A stretch of 38,741 nt of DNA from an uncultured Pelagibacteraceae bacterium. GTDB taxonomy: Bacteria > Pseudomonadota > Alphaproteobacteria > Pelagibacterales > Pelagibacteraceae. The notes below the pieces were generated by a model that saw only the letters and a list, made by a program, of their open reading frames with translations, did no database searches and was not told the DNA's origin. Numbering within the stretch: the first letter of the stretch is position 1; the number at the start of each line of letters is the position of its first letter. Both the position numbers and the translations under genes were made by a program. Location: assembly GCA_902603945.1 (NCBI GenBank), contig CACKWP010000001.1, positions 1-38,741 of the forward strand, in the 5' to 3' direction. Positions 1 through 6,317 of the stretch are shown here, piece after piece.

Positions 1-1
1 G

Positions 2-1456
2 GGTGCTCAAATGGTTAAAGAGGTTGCCAGCAAAACAAATGATAATGCCGGAGACGGAACAACAACTGCAACTATACTTACTCAAGCAATAGTTAATGAA
101 GGGTTAAAGTACGTGACAGCTGGCATGAATCCAATGGATATTAAAAGAGGTATAGATAAAGCTGTAGAAAATGTAATAAGTAAATTAAAAACATCTTCTA
201 AAAAAGTGAAAGCCAACGAAGAGGTCGCTCAAGTTGGAACTATTTCAGCAAACGGTGAAAAATCTATTGGTGATATGATTTCAAAAGCTATGCAAAAAGT
301 TGGTAACGAAGGAGTCATAACAGTAGAGGAAGCAAAAGGTGTTGAAACTGAATTAGATGTAGTTGAGGGTATGCAATTTGATAGAGGATACTTATCTCCT
401 TATTTTGTAACAAATACTGAAAAGATGACAACTGAATTAGAGAACCCTCTTGTGCTTTTAGTTGAAAAAAAATTAACAAATCTACAACCAATGGTACCTC
501 TTTTAGAGTCTGTTGTACAAGCAAATAGACCTTTAATGATTATTTCTGAAGATGTCGAGGGAGAAGCTTTAGCAACTTTAGTTGTAAATAAATTGAGAGG
601 TGGTCTTAAAGTAGTTGCAGTTAAAGCGCCAGGATTTGGTGATAGAAGAAAAGCAATGCTAGAAGATATCGCTATCCTTACTGGAGGACAAGTAATTTCA
701 GAGGACTTGGGTATCAAATTAGAGAACGTAAAAATTGGAGATCTTGGTTCTTGTAAAAAAGTAAAAATAGATAAAGAAAACAGTACGATAGTAGCTGGTG
801 AAGGTAAAAAATCTGATATCGAAGCAAGATGTAACCAAATTAGATCTGAAATAAACGAGACTACATCTGACTATGATAAAGAAAAACTTCAAGAGAGACT
901 TGCTAAGCTTGCTGGTGGAGTTGCTGTGATTAAAGTTGGCGGTGCTACAGAAGTTGAGGTTAAAGAAAGAAAAGATAGAGTGGAAGATGCTCTTAACGCT
1001 ACTAGAGCTGCAGTAGAAGAAGGTGTTGTTATCGGTGGTGGTTGCGCTTTACTTTATGCTGCACAAGATTTAGATAACGTAAAGGTTAAAGGTGATGATC
1101 AAAAAGCAGGTGTTGAGATAGTTAAAAAAGCTCTTCAAGCTCCGATTAGGCAAATTACTGCTAACGCAGGTGTAGATGGTTCTGTAGTAGTAGGAAAACT
1201 TTTAGAAGGTAAAAAATCTTCACAAGGTTATGATGCTCAGAACGAAGAGTATGTAGATATGTTTGCTAAAGGAATAATTGATCCAACTAAAGTTGTAAGA
1301 TCAGCATTACAGGATGCTGCTTCAATAGCTGGACTATTAATAACAACTGAAGCAATGATCGCGGATAAACCTGAGGAAAAAGATGCTAGTCCTGCAATGC
1401 CTCCAATGGGTGGTGGCATGGGTGGTATGGGTGGTATGGGCGGAATGGGAATGTAA
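2..1456 (+). CDS. groL: Chaperonin GroEL (60 kDa chaperonin), 5'-truncated by window edge
   Basis: ATP-driven cytoplasmic folding chamber that works with GroES. The frame is open from base 2 and enters in the equatorial domain just before the ATP-binding stretch [12 protein letters not shown]. Roughly the first 70 residues are missing, judged against the usual length of about 545. The apical domain ([25 protein letters not shown]) and the second equatorial segment ([11 protein letters not shown]) follow in normal order. The C-terminus is the classic Gly-Gly-Met repeat tail ([12 protein letters not shown], then two more GGM-type units). The ATG at base 11 is an internal methionine, not the start. 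groES would be expected just upstream, outside the window. The gene is followed within 25 bp by a strong intrinsic terminator. Identity is certain. Confidence 0.98.
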   Translation, partial: GAQMVKEVASKTNDNAGDGTTTATILTQAIVNEGLKYVTAGMNPMDIKRGIDKAVENVISKLKTSSKKVKANEEVAQVGTISANGEKSIGDMISKAMQKVGNEGVITVEEAKGVETELDVVEGMQFDRGYLSPYFVTNTEKMTTELENPLVLLVEKKLTNLQPMVPLLESVVQANRPLMIISEDVEGEALATLVVNKLRGGLKVVAVKAPGFGDRRKAMLEDIAILTGGQVISEDLGIKLENVKIGDLGSCKKVKIDKENSTIVAGEGKKSDIEARCNQIRSEINETTSDYDKEKLQERLAKLAGGVAVIKVGGATEVEVKERKDRVEDALNATRAAVEEGVVIGGGCALLYAAQDLDNVKVKGDDQKAGVEIVKKALQAPIRQITANAGVDGSVVVGKLLEGKKSSQGYDAQNEEYVDMFAKGIIDPTKVVRSALQDAASIAGLLITTEAMIADKPEEKDASPAMPPMGGGMGGMGGMGGMGM

Positions 1457-1462
1457 TTTCAC

Positions 1463-2140
1463 CTACCCAAATGATTTTAAAAAAGGCTGTAATTTTGCAG
1501 CCTTTTTTTTTGCAATAAATAAACATGCATTTGAGCTAAGTATTAATCCATCTTTGAGGACTCTTAAATTATTATCTGCTAAAGTTTTACCCGTAGAAGT
1601 TATATCTGTAATAATTTCTGAAGAACCTATGAATGGGTACGTTTCAGTAGCACCAAGACTAGGTATCAATTTATATTGAGTTACCCCTCTAGATACCAAA
1701 AAATCATTAGTCAAATTTGGATATTTTGTTGCGACTCTCAGCCTAGCATTTCTTTTAGATCTAATATCAAAGGATACCTCTTCAAGATCAGCAATGGTCT
1801 GGACATCTATCCAGTCATCTGGAACAGCAATAACTAAATTAGCATTACCAAAATCAAGTTTTCTTTGAATATTTATTTTACCCTGTAAATTTTTACCAGA
1901 TTCTTTTAAGAGATCTAACCCTGATACACCCATGTCTAAAGTTCCATCTCCTAATCTCTGAATAATTTCTTTAGCATGAAGAAAAATAATCTTGATATCA
2001 GGTTTATTTTCGATAGTCCCAAAATAATTTCTTTCTTTCTCATTTTGTAAAATCTTGAGCCCTCTTTCATTAAAAAATGATATTGCTTTATCTTTTAACC
2101 GTCCTTTGCTTGGTAGCCCTATAGTAATTATGCTTTTCAT
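1463..2140 (-). CDS. hisG: ATP phosphoribosyltransferase catalytic subunit, short form
   Basis: First enzyme of histidine synthesis: joins ATP and PRPP to give phosphoribosyl-ATP. At 225 residues it is the short form, without the C-terminal regulatory domain of long HisG, and so needs HisZ, which is encoded just upstream. The start MKSIITIGLPSKGRLKDKAI is typical of the family. The PRPP-binding loop is recognisable as SEIITDITSTGKTLADNNL. The ATG overlaps the hisZ stop as ATGA, implying translational coupling. The last dozen codons (AAKLQPFLKSFG) double as the groL terminator on the other strand. The two convergent genes do not overlap in coding sequence: 6 bp separate their stops. Confidence 0.96.
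   Translation of the reverse strand: MKSIITIGLPSKGRLKDKAISFFNERGLKILQNEKERNYFGTIENKPDIKIIFLHAKEIIQRLGDGTLDMGVSGLDLLKESGKNLQGKINIQRKLDFGNANLVIAVPDDWIDVQTIADLEEVSFDIRSKRNARLRVATKYPNLTNDFLVSRGVTQYKLIPSLGATETYPFIGSSEIITDITSTGKTLADNNLRVLKDGLILSSNACLFIAKKKAAKLQPFLKSFG
1479..1511 (+). terminator. Intrinsic terminator of groL, inside the 3' end of hisG
   Basis: Stem GGCTG (1485-1489) pairs with CAGCC (1498-1502) around an 8-nt loop. It is flanked by six A (1479-1484) and nine T (1503-1511), so it reads as a terminator on the plus strand and also has terminator shape on the minus strand. It lies 23 bp after the groL stop and wholly within the hisG coding sequence, upstream of the hisG stop at 1463-1465. 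Confidence 0.88.
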
Positions 2141-3174
2141 ATATTTTTCAAGTTTATTGCAGCCCCTACAGCAGGGATATTTTTTTTAGCACCTAAGCTC
2201 TTTAGTAAATCATCATAACGACCGCCCCTAGCGATTTCTTTTTTTCCTGAAAGCACTTCGAAAACTATTCCAGTATAATACTCTACGTCTCTACCAAAAT
2301 TTGCGATAAAATTAATATCTTGATTAAGTTTTTTGAGATTAAGAATAGATTTAAAATCTCTAAATATATTTTTCTTAAGATTATTTTTTTTTGTGAAATC
2401 TAATAATCTTTCTTCAAGTTCTGAAAGCTTACAGTTAATTTTTAAAAATGAAGTGATAATTTTAACAATTTTTTTTCCATCAGTAAAAGATCTTGGGTCC
2501 TTAATTTTTTTATCAAATCTTTTCAAAATTTCAGATATTGATCTTCCTGCGATTATCTTGTCTTGATTTGTTTTTTTCATTTCATAGAATCTTTTCTTGT
2601 CTGAGTCAAAAGTGACAGCATCAATATCTGAATTCTGTTCCAATCTTTTCAAGAGTTCCTCGAAATAACTTGGTTTCCAATAATGTCTTACTAATCTTAA
2701 CTTCCATCTTTCAGGCATATCCAAGGCATTTATTAAATTTTTAAATAAACTAATGTCCCCAACTTTAATTTGAATTTTTTTTCTTTTTATTTTTTTTGCC
2801 GAATTTAAAATTGTACTTAAAACTTTAAAATCATCTTGGATTTGATTTTTGGAACCTAAAATCTCAATTCCTAATTGATCATGAATAAAGTTTGTGCCTT
2901 TCCCGCTTGACCTTCTATACGCTTGACCAGAGTAGTAAATTTTTGAAGAAGATTTTTTTTGTAAGAAATTTATACATGAAGCAACTGTTAAATCTGGTCT
3001 TAAACACATCGTTTTTCCATCTTCTCTATCAAAAGTAAGCATTGAACTTCTAAATTTTTCTCCAGACCTCTCAATAATATAATTTGAGTCTAAAAGAACA
3101 TCAGGTTCTGACAAAACAAACCCGTTGCTCTTAAAAGTCTTAATTATATTTTCAGATAATTTTTTTAATTTCAT
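2137..3174 (-). CDS. hisZ: ATP phosphoribosyltransferase regulatory subunit HisZ
   Basis: A histidyl-tRNA synthetase paralogue with no charging role that forms the HisG-HisZ complex and makes short HisG active and histidine-sensitive. Class II synthetase features remain: motif 2-like RPDLTVASC near the N-terminus and AYRRSSGKGTNFIHDQLGIEILG. Near the C-terminus are VEYYTGIVFEV and a GGRYDDLL motif 3-like stretch. The 345-residue length lacks the anticodon-binding domain of true HisRS, which separates it from its neighbour hisS. The start at 3174 overlaps the end of hisS by 23 bp and the stop overlaps hisG by 4 bp. The order hisS-hisZ-hisG places the synthetase beside its own paralogue. Confidence 0.93.
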   Translation of the reverse strand: MKLKKLSENIIKTFKSNGFVLSEPDVLLDSNYIIERSGEKFRSSMLTFDREDGKTMCLRPDLTVASCINFLQKKSSSKIYYSGQAYRRSSGKGTNFIHDQLGIEILGSKNQIQDDFKVLSTILNSAKKIKRKKIQIKVGDISLFKNLINALDMPERWKLRLVRHYWKPSYFEELLKRLEQNSDIDAVTFDSDKKRFYEMKKTNQDKIIAGRSISEILKRFDKKIKDPRSFTDGKKIVKIITSFLKINCKLSELEERLLDFTKKNNLKKNIFRDFKSILNLKKLNQDINFIANFGRDVEYYTGIVFEVLSGKKEIARGGRYDDLLKSLGAKKNIPAVGAAINLKNI

Positions 3175-4486
3175 TTACTAATTCTTTAACTTCAATTGTT
3201 TTTTCTTTGCCAGAGCCTAAATTTCTTAATGTTGGTTTGCCTGATTTAATTTCATTTTCACCATATAAAATTACAGCTGGTGATTTGATTTTATTTGCAT
3301 ACTCCATTTGTTTTTTTAATTTGCTTTCACCAGGGTAAATTTCTACGCTTACACCAGCTTTTCTTAAAATCATTTGTAGAGAAATATATTCTTTCATTGC
3401 TTTTTTATCAAAAACACAAATGACGACAGGTTTTGATTGTTTTATTTTAAATTCTTTTTTCTGCATCAATGCGTAAACCAAACGATCTAATCCAATTGAT
3501 ATCCCTGTAGCAGGCGCATCATAATTGCCAAAGTTGTTTACTAAATTATCATACCTTCCCCCGCCACCTATTGAACCAAATTGGATTACCTGCCCTTTAT
3601 TATTTGTTACATCAAACTTTAAATTTACCTCAAAAGTTGCTCCGGTATAATATTCCAGCCCTCTAATAATTGATGGGTCAAATTCAAAGTTGCTAAAGTT
3701 ATAATCTTTAAAAATTTTTAATATCTCAATTAAATCCTCTGACTCAGGAGACTTTTTCTTGAGTGTTTCCTCTATTGTTTGAATATCTTGAGATTTAAGG
3801 TTCGCTCCTTTTGTGAAATCTCCGGATTTGTCTTTTCTCCCTGCGCCTAATAATTCTTTAACTCCATCCCAACCAAGCCTATCGATTTTATCTAGAGCTC
3901 TTAAAGTAGTAAGTCTTTGATTGTTATCGTTAATATTTAATTTTTTAAATAACTCTTCAGTTATTTTTCTAGAGGAGATCTTAATAATATAATCCGTTTT
4001 TTTTAAACCACACTTTTCAAGAATTTCTGAAATCATTACACATAACTCAGCATCTGCTTGTAAACTTTTTGTTCCTACGAAATCAGCATCGAATTGCAAA
4101 AATTCTCTAAATCTTCCAGGTCCAGGTTTTTCGTTTCTCCAAACAGTGCCTAATTGATATCTTTTAAATGGTTTTGGAATTTCTAAATAATTTTTTGCAA
4201 CATATCTAGCTAGAGGCGCTGTAAGGTCATATCTTAAAGACAGCCAATTATTTTCATCCTTAAAAGAAAACACTCCTTGGTCCGGTCTCTCTGCGTCAGG
4301 TAAAAATTTACCAATGCTTTCTGTATATTCGAAACTTGGTGTTTCGAGATATTGGAAACCATACTTAATCATAATTTCTTTGATGTTAGAAATTACAAAA
4401 TCACGGATTAATAATTCTTTTTCTTGTCTATCTACAAACCCTAATGGTAATTCTTTCGAAGGTTTGTTATTTTTTTCTTTTTTCAT
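3152..4486 (-). CDS. hisS: Histidyl-tRNA synthetase
   Basis: Charges tRNA-His. The class II core is clear: YDLTAPLARYVA, motif 2 WRNEKPGPGRFREFLQFDAD, the histidine signature GLEYYTGATFEV and motif 3 GGGGRYDNLVNNFG, followed by an anticodon-binding domain after about residue 340. The motif 2 loop (GPGRFREFLQFDADFVG) is the type I associate with alphaproteobacteria carrying the derived tRNA-His. I chose the ATG at 4486 (MKKEKNNK, 444 residues). An in-frame start exists at 4552, but that extension runs through the tRNA-His gene. The chosen ATG is only 4 nt after the tRNA CCA, so no Shine-Dalgarno fits between them. Cotranscription with tRNA-His, hisZ and hisG is likely. Confidence 0.96.
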   Translation of the reverse strand: MKKEKNNKPSKELPLGFVDRQEKELLIRDFVISNIKEIMIKYGFQYLETPSFEYTESIGKFLPDAERPDQGVFSFKDENNWLSLRYDLTAPLARYVAKNYLEIPKPFKRYQLGTVWRNEKPGPGRFREFLQFDADFVGTKSLQADAELCVMISEILEKCGLKKTDYIIKISSRKITEELFKKLNINDNNQRLTTLRALDKIDRLGWDGVKELLGAGRKDKSGDFTKGANLKSQDIQTIEETLKKKSPESEDLIEILKIFKDYNFSNFEFDPSIIRGLEYYTGATFEVNLKFDVTNNKGQVIQFGSIGGGGRYDNLVNNFGNYDAPATGISIGLDRLVYALMQKKEFKIKQSKPVVICVFDKKAMKEYISLQMILRKAGVSVEIYPGESKLKKQMEYANKIKSPAVILYGENEIKSGKPTLRNLGSGKEKTIEVKELVNEIKKII

Positions 4487-4490
4487 TTTT

Positions 4491-4567
4491 TGGTACAGCA
4501 GGGTGGATTCGAACCACCGACCCCTAGTTCCACAAACTAGTGCTCTAACCAACTGAGCTACTGCTGC
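4491..4567 (-). tRNA. tRNA-His (anticodon GTG), CCA encoded
   Basis: Full cloverleaf on the minus strand. Acceptor GCAGCAG pairs with CTGCTGT; D-stem is GCTC/GAGC; anticodon stem CTAGT/ACTAG holds the loop TTGTGGA with GTG at 34-36; T-stem is GGTGG/CCACC with TTCGAAT; then A73 and an encoded CCA. The base before position 1 is T, so there is no encoded G-1. Position 73 is A and the first pair is G1:U72. This is the derived alphaproteobacterial tRNA-His form. hisS starts 4 nt downstream. Confidence 0.97.
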
Positions 4568-4614
4568 ATCCCTTTTGTTTTTATATTAATTTTTAATTAA
4601 TTTATATGTTTTTG

Positions 4615-4620
4615 ATTATA
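4615..4620 (-). promoter_or_regulatory. Possible -10 element for tRNA-His-hisS
   Basis: A perfect TATAAT on the minus strand lies 47 nt before the tRNA 5' end. No convincing -35 is seen 16-18 nt upstream. It overlaps one arm of the long inverted repeat 4617-4704. Tentative. Confidence 0.35.
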
Positions 4621-4704
4621 AGCTAAGCAATAGCCTAGCGTGCATTCTGTGCGAATGTGATCCTATTATTGAAATGATTCTTTTTTTCGTAATCATAGCT
4701 TATA
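4617..4704. other. Possible three-way-junction RNA element in the tRNA-His/csp spacer
   Basis: A 9-bp perfect outer stem (4617-4625 with 4696-4704) encloses two further helices. One is CAATAG 4628-4633 with 4666-4671, topped by GCATTC 4642-4647 with GAATGT 4653-4658 and a 5-nt loop. The other is TGATT 4675-4679 with AATCA 4691-4695 and an 11-nt T-rich loop. The two G:U pairs, 4633:4666 and 4642:4658, favour the plus strand. No recognised RNA family matches. AT-rich DNA makes such pairings fairly easy by chance, so this is a candidate only. Confidence 0.3.
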
Positions 4705-4742
4705 CTTAAAAAATAATTGTGACTATTTCAAGATGAAATTAG

Positions 4743-4783
4743 CGGGACAATAAAAATAGCAATAGACTAAAGTTAATGTCCCG
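4743..4783 (-). other. Inverted repeat downstream of the cold-shock gene
   Basis: A perfect 7-bp GC-rich repeat (CGGGACA 4743-4749, TGTCCCG 4777-4783) has a 27-nt AT-rich loop. It lies 27 bp after the csp stop. A second small hairpin (ATTTCA 4725-4730, TGAAAT 4734-4739) follows on the minus strand, then a T-run in AATTATTTTTT about a dozen nt later. Together they could end or protect the csp transcript. No classical stem-plus-U-tract terminator is present. Confidence 0.4.
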
Positions 4784-4809
4784 ATAATCAGTGATTTTGG
4801 AAATTTAGA

Positions 4810-5022
4810 TTAAGATGTTTTCTGCAGTTTTACTGCTGAAGGACCTTTTTCTGTGCTCTCCACTTCAAACGTTAACTCATCACCCTCGTTTAAATACTTT
4901 AAACCAGCTTCTCTTACCGCAGAAGAATGGACGAACACGTCTTTCTCTTTGTCTTCTCTTTCAATGAAACCATATCCTTTAGTGCCATTGAACCACTTTA
5001 CTTTACCTTTTAGTGTACTCAT
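4810..5022 (-). CDS. cspA: Cold-shock domain protein (CspA family)
   Basis: A 70-residue single cold-shock domain that binds single-stranded RNA or DNA and melts RNA structure. RNP1 (KGYGFIE) and RNP2 (VFVHSSAV) are both intact, after the usual KGKVKWFN start. The length is normal for the family. The gene stands alone on the minus strand with more flanking noncoding DNA than nearly any other gene here: 242 bp to the tRNA and 131 bp to accA. This suggests an independent, highly expressed transcript. The purine-rich AAGGA ahead of the ATG is about 12 nt away, a long spacing. Which csp paralogue it is cannot be told from the window. Confidence 0.95.
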   Translation of the reverse strand: MSTLKGKVKWFNGTKGYGFIEREDKEKDVFVHSSAVREAGLKYLNEGDELTFEVESTEKGPSAVKLQKTS

Positions 5023-5054
5023 ATTATTTATTTTTCCTTATTTTTATTAACTTA

Positions 5055-5108
5055 AACTAATTATTAATTAGTTATTGTTCTTAAATAGATTTGGCGAACA
5101 AAAGTCAA
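5055..5108 (-). promoter_or_regulatory. Probable csp promoter and leader hairpin
   Basis: The minus strand carries a -35-like TTGACT (5103-5108). A -10-like TTTAAG (5080-5085, 17-bp spacer) or TATTTA (5082-5087, 15-bp spacer) follows. Further down, the leader contains a perfect 7-bp hairpin AACTAAT/ATTAGTT (5055-5073, 5-nt loop) about 30 nt before the ATG. Cold-shock mRNAs commonly have structured leaders; function here is inferred. Confidence 0.45.
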
Positions 5109-5153
5109 TAGGAGAAAATATTAATTAATTAAATTGTTTTTATGCAACAATAG

Positions 5154-6260
5154 TCAAAATAAAAGAGCAATAAGGCCCGATATCGCTAATAAACCAAAAC
5201 CAGCGTAAATAAGTTTATTTTTAACAATATGTGATGAAAATTTTTGTAAGTTTGTGTCTTTATAACTTAATCCACTACCCTCAAGATTAGTAGATTTACT
5301 AAATCCTTGGTTCCTTCCTATCTGGAGAAATTTTGCTTTTCTATGGTCATAAATTTCTTCTTTGCTATAATTTTCAAAACTTTTAAGGTTTTTAATTATT
5401 GAATCTTTAATATCAGCAGCGATACTTTCTGGATCTCTATGTGCACCACCTAAAGGTTCTGATATTATTTCATCTATTACACCTAATTTTAATAAATCTT
5501 TTGCAGTTAATTTCATTGCTTCAGCAGCTTGTAATGATTTACTTGGATCGCGCCATAATATTGATGCACACCCTTCGGGCGATATTACAGAATAAATAGA
5601 ATTCTCTAACATGATAACTTTGTTAGATGAGGCTAATGCAATAGCACCTCCCGAACCTCCCTCACCAATGATAATTGAAATGTTTGGTACTGTAAGTGAC
5701 ATACAGCACTCAATTGAATTAGCAATCGCAGATGCTTGGCCTCTTTGTTCAGCGCCCAATCCGGGATATGCTCCTGGTGTATCGATAAAACTAACAATAG
5801 GAATTTGAAATCTGTCAGCTAATTTCATTAACCTAATACATTTTCTATAACCTTCAGGTCTCATCATTCCAAAATTTCTTTCAATTCTGCTATTTAGATC
5901 TTCACCTTTTTCTTGACCGATAATTAAAACTGATTTGTTATCAATTAGTCCAAAACCTGCAATAACAGATTTATCATCTCCAAAATAACGATCTCCAGAC
6001 AATAATGTAAATTGAGAAAATATTTTTTTTATATAAAAATTTGCCTTTGGTCTATCTTCGTGTCTTGCTACCTGAGTCTTTTGCCAACTATTTAATGAAG
6101 CGTATGTTTGTTTTAGTTTTTCATTAATTTCATTTTGAGTATTTTTGATTTTTTGAGTGTCAACTTCAGAAATACCCTCTGATCCGAAAGGACTTTTTAA
6201 ATTATCGACTTCTTGTTCAAGGGCTTTGATTTCTTTTTCAAATTCTAAATAATTTTTCAT
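5154..6260 (-). CDS. accA: Acetyl-CoA carboxylase carboxyltransferase subunit alpha with C-terminal membrane tail
   Basis: Alpha half of the carboxyltransferase that moves CO2 from biotin-carrier protein to acetyl-CoA, the first step of fatty acid synthesis. An N-terminal helical region (MKNYLEFEKEIKALEQEVDNL) precedes the crotonase-like core with GDRYFGDD, the oxyanion-type IDTPGAYPG, GEGGSGGAIALA and SPEGCASILWRD. The core ends near residue 315, the usual length for AccA. About 50 extra residues follow, ending in a hydrophobic segment (about 350-368, LIYAGFGLLAISGLIALLF) preceded by lysines. That looks like a tail anchor and is not part of textbook AccA. accD and the biotin subunits are not in the window. 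It diverges from glcB. Confidence 0.95.
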   Translation of the reverse strand: MKNYLEFEKEIKALEQEVDNLKSPFGSEGISEVDTQKIKNTQNEINEKLKQTYASLNSWQKTQVARHEDRPKANFYIKKIFSQFTLLSGDRYFGDDKSVIAGFGLIDNKSVLIIGQEKGEDLNSRIERNFGMMRPEGYRKCIRLMKLADRFQIPIVSFIDTPGAYPGLGAEQRGQASAIANSIECCMSLTVPNISIIIGEGGSGGAIALASSNKVIMLENSIYSVISPEGCASILWRDPSKSLQAAEAMKLTAKDLLKLGVIDEIISEPLGGAHRDPESIAADIKDSIIKNLKSFENYSKEEIYDHRKAKFLQIGRNQGFSKSTNLEGSGLSYKDTNLQKFSSHIVKNKLIYAGFGLLAISGLIALLF

Positions 6261-6287
6261 ATGGGTTACTATTACTACTATTAATAT

Positions 6288-6300
6288 ATTATAATATAAT
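6288..6300. promoter_or_regulatory. Overlapping -10 elements of the accA/glcB divergent promoter
   Basis: The 57-bp gap between divergent start codons holds two overlapping TATAAT hexamers on the plus strand (6290-6295 and 6295-6300). A TATAAT on the minus strand (6288-6293) shares bases with the first. The closest fits would give leaders of roughly 10 nt (glcB) and 20 nt (accA). No strong -35 is visible. Confidence 0.5.
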
Positions 6301-6317
6301 GTAAAGATCGGTTCACC

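Noticed and set aside
1383-1679. Plus-strand frame overlapping the groL end and the hisG 3' half
   Set aside because: It is a shadow of groL and antisense to hisG, and low-complexity in composition.
4487-4552. N-terminal extension of hisS to an ATG at 4552
   Set aside because: The extra 22 codons run through the tRNA-His gene, including its T-arm and CCA, and give a non-family sequence.
4617-4704. Hammerhead ribozyme in the three-way-junction candidate
   Set aside because: A GAAA is present between two helices (4671-4674), but the other obligatory core stretch CTGANGA is absent on either strand.
6261-6317. Glycine riboswitch in front of glcB
   Set aside because: The gap is 57 bp, too short for an aptamer, and none of the expected conserved stretches was seen.
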